This document shows positions 58,770 to 64,000 of a stretch of DNA of 64,000 nucleotides, piece by piece. The notes under the pieces are model-generated. The model was not told where the DNA came from. It saw only the letters and a program-made list of their open reading frames with translations, and searched no databases. Position 1 is the first letter of the stretch, and each line of letters opens with the position of its first letter. Origin of the DNA: Hevea brasiliensis (taxonomy: Eukaryota > Streptophyta > Magnoliopsida > Malpighiales > Euphorbiaceae); assembly GCF_030052815.1 (NCBI RefSeq), contig NC_079499.1:69083760-69147759 (forward strand), read 5' to 3'. Both the position numbers and the translations under genes were made by a program.

Positions 58770-61299
58770 AAATGACTAGAGCACCCTTTGTTGGACAAGG
58801 GCTAAGGGCTGAATATATTTTAGAGCTAATACATAATGATGTATGTGGTCCATTTAAGGAAATGGCTAGAGGCAATTTTCATTACTTCATTACCTTTACT
58901 GATGATAAATCAAGGTATGGGTATTTGTTTTTGATGAAATACAAACATGAATCCTTTGAAAAGTTCAAAGAATTTAAATCTGAAGTAGAAAATCAAACAG
59001 AAAATAGTATTAAAGCTTTTCGATCAAATCGTGGAGGTGAATATTTGAGTACTGAATTTGATAAATACTTGAGAGAGCACGGCATTGTTTCCCAGCTGAC
59101 TCCTCTAGGAACACCACAGCTGAATGGTGTATCTGAAAGGAGAAATCATACCCTATTGGATATGGTACGTAGTATAATGAGCTATACTGATATGCTAATC
59201 TCCTTTTAGGGATTTGCATTAGAATCAGCTTTGTATATTCTGAATAGGATTCCATTAAATCAGTTTCTTCCACACCTTATAAGATATGGCATGAAAGAAA
59301 ACCAAGTCTTAAGCATGTTAAGATTTGGGGTTGTCCAGCTTATGTCAGAAAGCTAAACACTGATAAATTGAAAACTAGATCAGAAAAAGGTCAATTTTTT
59401 GGATATCCAAAAGATAGTTTTAGGTATTATTTTTATTTGCCTTCATCACAAAAGGTTGTGGTGAGTAGAGATGCTACATTTCTTGAACAATAGTTTGTTC
59501 AAGAAGGAGGCAAAGGAAGGCAAATAGAGTTGGAATTGGATAATTCTAACCAACCAACAGATCAGATGGATATAGATCCATCTAGTCAACCTACACCCAT
59601 TGCTGAAACATCTACAGCTGTTCCTCGTAGAACAACCAGGGTATCTCACCCACCAGTGAGATATGGTTTCCTTCATGAAGAAGAACAAGAGTTGTCTATT
59701 CATGAAGAAGTAGATCATGGAGATGATCCACTTACCTATGAAAAAGCTATATCAGATATAGACTCTTCAAAATGGATTGATGCTATAAAATTCGAAATTG
59801 ATTCCATGTATAAGAATCAAGTTTGGGATCTTATTAACCCACCTGAATGTATTATAACTATAGGGAACAAATGGGTTTTCAAGAAGAAAATTGGTTCTAA
59901 TGGAAAGGTAGAGACCTATAAGGCAAGGCTAGTAACGAAAGGGTTTCGCCAAAGGCAAGGAATCGACTATGAGGAGACTTTCTCGCCTGTTGCCATGCTT
60001 AAATTAATTAGGATTCTATTAGCAATAGCTGCATACTATGATTATGAGATGTGGCAGATGGATGTCAAAACAGCTTTTCTCAATGGATACATTGAAGAAA
60101 ACATTTTCATGGAACAACCTAGGGGTTTTGAATCCCAAGATGGTTCGAAGGTATGCAAGCTAAAGCGATCCATTTATGGGTTGAAGCAAGCTTCAAGGAG
60201 TTGGAACATCCGTTTTGATGAAGCCATTAAATCATTTGGTTTTATCAAAAATGAGGATGAGCCATATGTATATAAGAAGGTTAGTGACAGTGCTATCACT
60301 TTCCTTGTCTTATATGTGGATGATATACTGTTGATGGGTAATGACACAGGTAGGTTGACAATTGTAAAGGTATGGTTGTTAAATACATTCTCCATGAAAG
60401 ACTTAGGGGAGGTAATCTATATTCTTGGGATTCGCATCTATAGACATAGAGCGAAAAGAATAGTTGGTTTATCCCAAAGTCTATACTTGGAAAAGGTGTT
60501 AAAGAGGTTTAACATGCTTGATTCCAAGAGAGGATTGTTATCAGTGAGACATGGTATCCACCTTTCTAAAGAGATGTCTCTAAAGACACCTGAAGAAAGA
60601 GATAAAATGGCTAGGATTCCATATGCTTCGACTATTGGAAGTTTAATATATGCAATGTTGCGTACTAGGCCGGATATCGCATATGCTGTTAGTTTGACTA
60701 GCAGGTATCAATCCAATCCAAGTTTGGAACACTGGATAGCTGTCAAGAATATCCTTAAGTACTTGAGAATAACTAAGGATTTATTCTTGATCTATGGAGT
60801 GGAGACTTGCAATTGGATGGTTATAATGATTCTGATTTCTAATCAGATATCGATGATAGAAAGTCTACCTTTGGATATATGTTCATTTGTAATGGAGGTG
60901 CAGTCAGTTGGAAGAGTTCCAAACAGAGCACGACTATAGATTCTCTACTGAGGCTAAGTATATTGCTGCATCAGATGCTACAAAGGAAGCTGTTTGGATA
61001 AAGAAGTTCATGACAGAACTTGCAGTAGTTCCTTCCATTGAGTCAGCAGTTCCATTACACTGTAACAACAATGGAGCAGTCATACAGGCTAAGGAACCAA
61101 GGTCTCACCAGAAATCCAAACACATAGAAAGGTGCTACCACATTATCAGAGAAATAGTTGGGCGAGGCAATGTAGCCATGCAGAAAATAGCATCAACTGA
61201 AAATCCAGCTGATCCATTCACTAAGCCTATGTCACAGACTCAACTAGACCGACATCTTGAGAAGATGGGTCTAAGATATTGTAATGAATGGCTCTAGTG
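58770..61299 (+). pseudogene. pol: Copia-3 pol, integrase to RNase H, 5'-truncated and broken
   Basis: Starts abruptly inside GAG-pre-integrase/IN (MTRAPFVGQG). Integrase: LIHNDVCGPF keeps the first Asp; SNRGGEYLS has Asn for the second catalytic Asp; NGVSERRN keeps the Glu. RT (in 59530-60939): WVFKKKIGSNG, KTAFLNG, IYGLKQAS and an intact YVDD box. RNase H (60908-61297): STEAKYIAAS has Lys for the usual Glu and CNNNGAV has Asn for the usual Asp. Breaks: TAG at 59207-59209 (a Trp position), a frameshift near 59255, TAG at 59491-59493, frameshifts near 60800 and 60943, and TAA at 60840-60842. Stop at 61297-61299, then the polypurine tract. Only RT keeps its full active-site box; nothing here can give a working polyprotein. 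Confidence 0.94.
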
Positions 61300-61300
61300 C

Positions 61301-61310
61301 TAGTGGGAGA
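61301..61310 (+). promoter_or_regulatory. Polypurine tract of Copia-3
   Basis: TAGTGGGAGA, one base before the 3' LTR start (TGTTAGTCG at 61312). AGTGGGAGA-type tracts are typical of Tnt1-like copia elements. Confidence 0.88.
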
Positions 61311-61311
61311 T

Positions 61312-63417
61312 TGTTAGTCGTATGCCCTGGAGCATATCATTTAGTATGTATCTTGTACATGTTTTATTAATAAAAGGCATTTCGACTTTTCCATTTACAT
61401 AATATATTTATGTGTAATAGAAAAGGTCCATTGATATTTTGTTAGAAATTCTATTCTTAAGTTGTTAAGAATATGAGTGATAGTATTTCTAGTACAAAGT
61501 ATCATAAATAGGTTCACAATCCAGGATACTTCATAATAAGGACATGACTTATGCAGAAAGATTATATTCATATTTGCTCCCAAGTTATTTATATGAGATA
61601 TAGATAAGATGGAATGGTGAGTCTCATGCCATATAACAAATATGATAGGCACTTATACATGATAAGTAGGCCGAACCAGTGACACTTATGACAAGCACAT
61701 GGAGTTTACTCTTGTCAAAGCATTATCATAAATCATATCAGTGCATATAATCTTTAGACCTGAGATAGCACAGTTATCTTGTATATAGGTAGTTTGAGTT
61801 TGATACTGCTTTCATACTTGTACTGTGTATGGGTATATGGGCATGTGTTGGCTCCTACTAGTTATATATGGAGGTAGGTGTTGATCAAGATGGAATCTAT
61901 TCCTCTAAGTAAATAGAGATAAAATCCTATGTTCATTTAATTGTTCTTGATGTTTCAAGTTCCTGACCAGGATAGATAGATTTATTCAGAAAGAGTTTCT
62001 AATGAGAAAATCTTTTAATCAAGAACTGGAATTAAAAGAGAACATAATATTCATAGCAAATGGAGTTTGACATAAACCATGACTGCAGCTTGAGTTGGGA
62101 TTTTGTAACAGAGAGATTCTAGTGCATGGTAACATATGGTTATAGGTTCATTTAAGATAAACCTTATTACTAATTGGGTGGCCATGGCATGCTATACTAG
62201 GTGTTGACCATGGTCTATGAGGTGCATAAAATGATTTAGAGAAATCATTTATGGTAAGAAAGAGTTTTGATGATATTAAGAGTTGATATTATATCTCATT
62301 GCCAATTAGTGATGAGCCTAGTAAGTCACACACATACACAAGTAATCACCTAATTAGATATGATTTAAATTAATTAATTAAATAGTTTAATTGATTAATT
62401 AAATAGGTTTGGTTTGTAATTAGATTGCAAAGTCCCTAGCATGACTTGAAACCAAATCTAGGTTATTGGATGTACAATATCGGTTAAACTTATATTTAAA
62501 GTATTTAAATATGAATTTAATTAATGAGAAATCAGTTAATAAAGATTAATTAATTGATTTATATTTGATATAAATTAATTAGAAGAAGAAAAATAATTAT
62601 TTTGGGTTGAGAACTCAAAATTAAGACACAGGGGCATTTGGTCATTTCACAGGGTGACATGTGGCACCATGAGATGGTGACACATGGCATTACACATAAG
62701 CTTGTCAAATGTCTTTGAATCATGTAAGATGATTAAAATTAAGATTAAATATAGGTTTGATACTTGGCACAATGTGATTGGGTCAATTAAACCTATAACC
62801 AATCATAGGGTGACATGTGGCAAGGGTTTAATGTGTTGACCTAGCTATATAAGTGTTGTTATGAAAAGAAAACAACACAACCAGTAGTTGCTCCTCCTTT
62901 GTGCCGCCACCTTGAAGCTCTCCCTCTCTTCTTCTTCATCTCTCATCTATTCCAAGAGATTAGTAAACAATCTCTTGAATTAAAAATACTAGAAATTGTT
63001 TCTAGTGTCCTGTTTACATCTTTAATCTCTTAAAAGGCAGAACTTGATTTTCTAATTAATAAAAAAAGCTTTAGAAGCTGTTCAAGGGCTGCCATAGGTG
63101 TTCTTGGTGTGGAGAAGCTTGAGGGACAACATCTGGTATCCTAAAGAAGCATCCGAAATGCAGAAATACATTACAGTGCATCAAAAGGTTAGTGTATTTG
63201 TTCTCAATCTAATATAGGGTTCTAAAATTAATCTGATTAATTTTAAAATCTTAAATGGCAAATACAGACCCAAAAATATATTAAAATAGTTTTAATATGA
63301 TGTTTATCATTGAAATCAAATAGATAAAAATAAATCTTGCATGATACATGTGACCCTAGGTGAAAATTTTTGAATTCAATGATATAAACTTGTATTTTTC
63401 ATGCTTCCGGTCCTTCA
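61312..63417 (+). mobile_element. Copia-3 3' LTR (2106 bp)
   Basis: TGTTAGTCGTATGCCCTGG to CTTCCGGTCCTTCA, followed by acaac and gypsy RNase H. The flank acaacttggagc differs by one base from acgacttggagc at 54804, so this is the same insertion site as the solo LTR. Confidence 0.93.
62846..62853 (+). promoter_or_regulatory. Candidate TATA box of the Copia-3 LTR
   Basis: TATATAAG, same position as in the other two copia LTRs. Confidence 0.6.
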
Positions 63418-63599
63418 ACAACTTGGAGCTAGCAACTATTGTCTTTCCTCTAAAGATCTGGAGACATTATCTATATGGGGAGCAGTGTTATATCTACATA
63501 GATCACAAGAGCTTAAAGTACTTGGGCACCCAGAAGGAATTGAATTTGAGACAGACGAGATAGTTAGAACTGATTAAAGATTATGATTGTTTGATAGAC
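63418..63599 (+). pseudogene. pol: Ty3/gypsy RNase H fragment, duplicate of 54804-54985
   Basis: [42 protein letters not shown], then the same TAG stop and the same cut by an A LTR after ...gatagac. Shared junctions on both sides show that it is a duplicated segment and not an independent insertion. Confidence 0.92.
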
Positions 63600-64000
63600 T
63601 GTAGCACCCCTATGTTCGGTAGTGCGTTCTACTGTTTCTGTGACCAGTGTGGTAAGGACAGTTAGGATGCCTAGAACTACACTTAAATATTAGTGAGAAG
63701 GCATAAAATAATGAAATACAAGAAAAGAAAATACAAGAGAAACAAAGAAAAAATAATAGCAATGAAATGTAACCAAGTTAAACGAGCCGAAAACCATAGC
63801 GATGGGTGACCGCACCAGGAAGTTGCGGCGTGGACCGTTGCCTAACCCTGGACCGCGGGGAACCCTGGAAAATATTTTTAAGACTTAAATAAACATCTAT
63901 TGAAGTATAAATGTCGTTAGAAATATCAAAGAAAAATTAATTAATTAGTACAAAGAAAAATGAGAAATCGAGAAAACGACAAAACTCGGTGTTACCGAAA
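63600..64000 (+). mobile_element. A-5: family-A LTR, first 401 bp
   Basis: TGTAGCACCCCTATGTTCGG (one change in the end motif), the expected opening with GTGACCAGTG, running out of the window. Same gypsy junction as A-4. Confidence 0.9.

Overview
This is AT-rich plant nuclear DNA made entirely of transposable elements. I see no host gene, no RNA gene and no CRISPR array. The element types (Ty1/copia with a Met-tRNA-type primer site, Ty3/gypsy pol, and long LTRs with TGTAACACC... ends) fit a eudicot with a retrotransposon-rich genome. The LTR style recalls Euphorbiaceae trees such as rubber tree or cassava, but that is only an impression. All names used here (Copia, Gypsy, LTR families A, B, C) are my own working labels.

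The window is a Russian-doll nest in which most layers can be fixed by 5-bp target-site duplications (TSDs). Ground level is a broken plus-strand Ty3/gypsy pol (51729-52711, 54804-54985, and again 63418-63599). A minus-strand copia element (Copia-1: pol and gag remains 1-3057, leader 3058-4779 and 49626-49642, primer site and LTR 49643-51728, running off the left edge) sits in it. Copia-1 was hit by A-1, a plus-strand element of family A (4780-49625, TSD caaat). The 5' LTR of A-1 was hit by C-1 (5600-34561, TSD tacac), whose interior is inverted. The inverted C LTR was hit by a solo LTR of family B (B-1, 12819-27758, TSD catat). B-1 was hit by A-2, a structurally complete minus-strand element (14699-25232, TSD ccaaa). 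Further solo LTRs sit in the C gag (B-2, TSD actag), the A-1 gag (B-3, TSD aaatt) and the A-1 3' LTR (A-3, TSD ctttt). That is six layers: gypsy, copia, A, C, B, A.

Families A and C share an unusual design. Their LTRs are very long (about 3.7-4.3 kb) and their short interiors hold only a gag gene, followed by a noncoding stretch and a G-rich polypurine tract next to a short 'GGACGAAAT'-like tail. No protease, reverse transcriptase, RNase H or integrase is present. They look like gag-only non-autonomous elements that must borrow pol proteins from a relative. Family B is seen only as solo LTRs.

The right end (51729-64000) holds a partial tandem duplication: copia LTR, gypsy RNase H piece and family-A LTR occur twice in that order at identical junctions. 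In the first copy the copia is a solo LTR (52712-54803, TSD acgac). In the second it keeps the 3' half of pol (58770-61299) and its 3' LTR. The A LTR between them (54986-58769) has no matching TSD and is best read as an unequal-crossover chimera.

All coding sequences are broken by stops, frameshifts or deletions. What may still be active is promoter function in the LTRs, and cross-mobilisation of the youngest gag-only copy (A-2) if an autonomous partner exists elsewhere.
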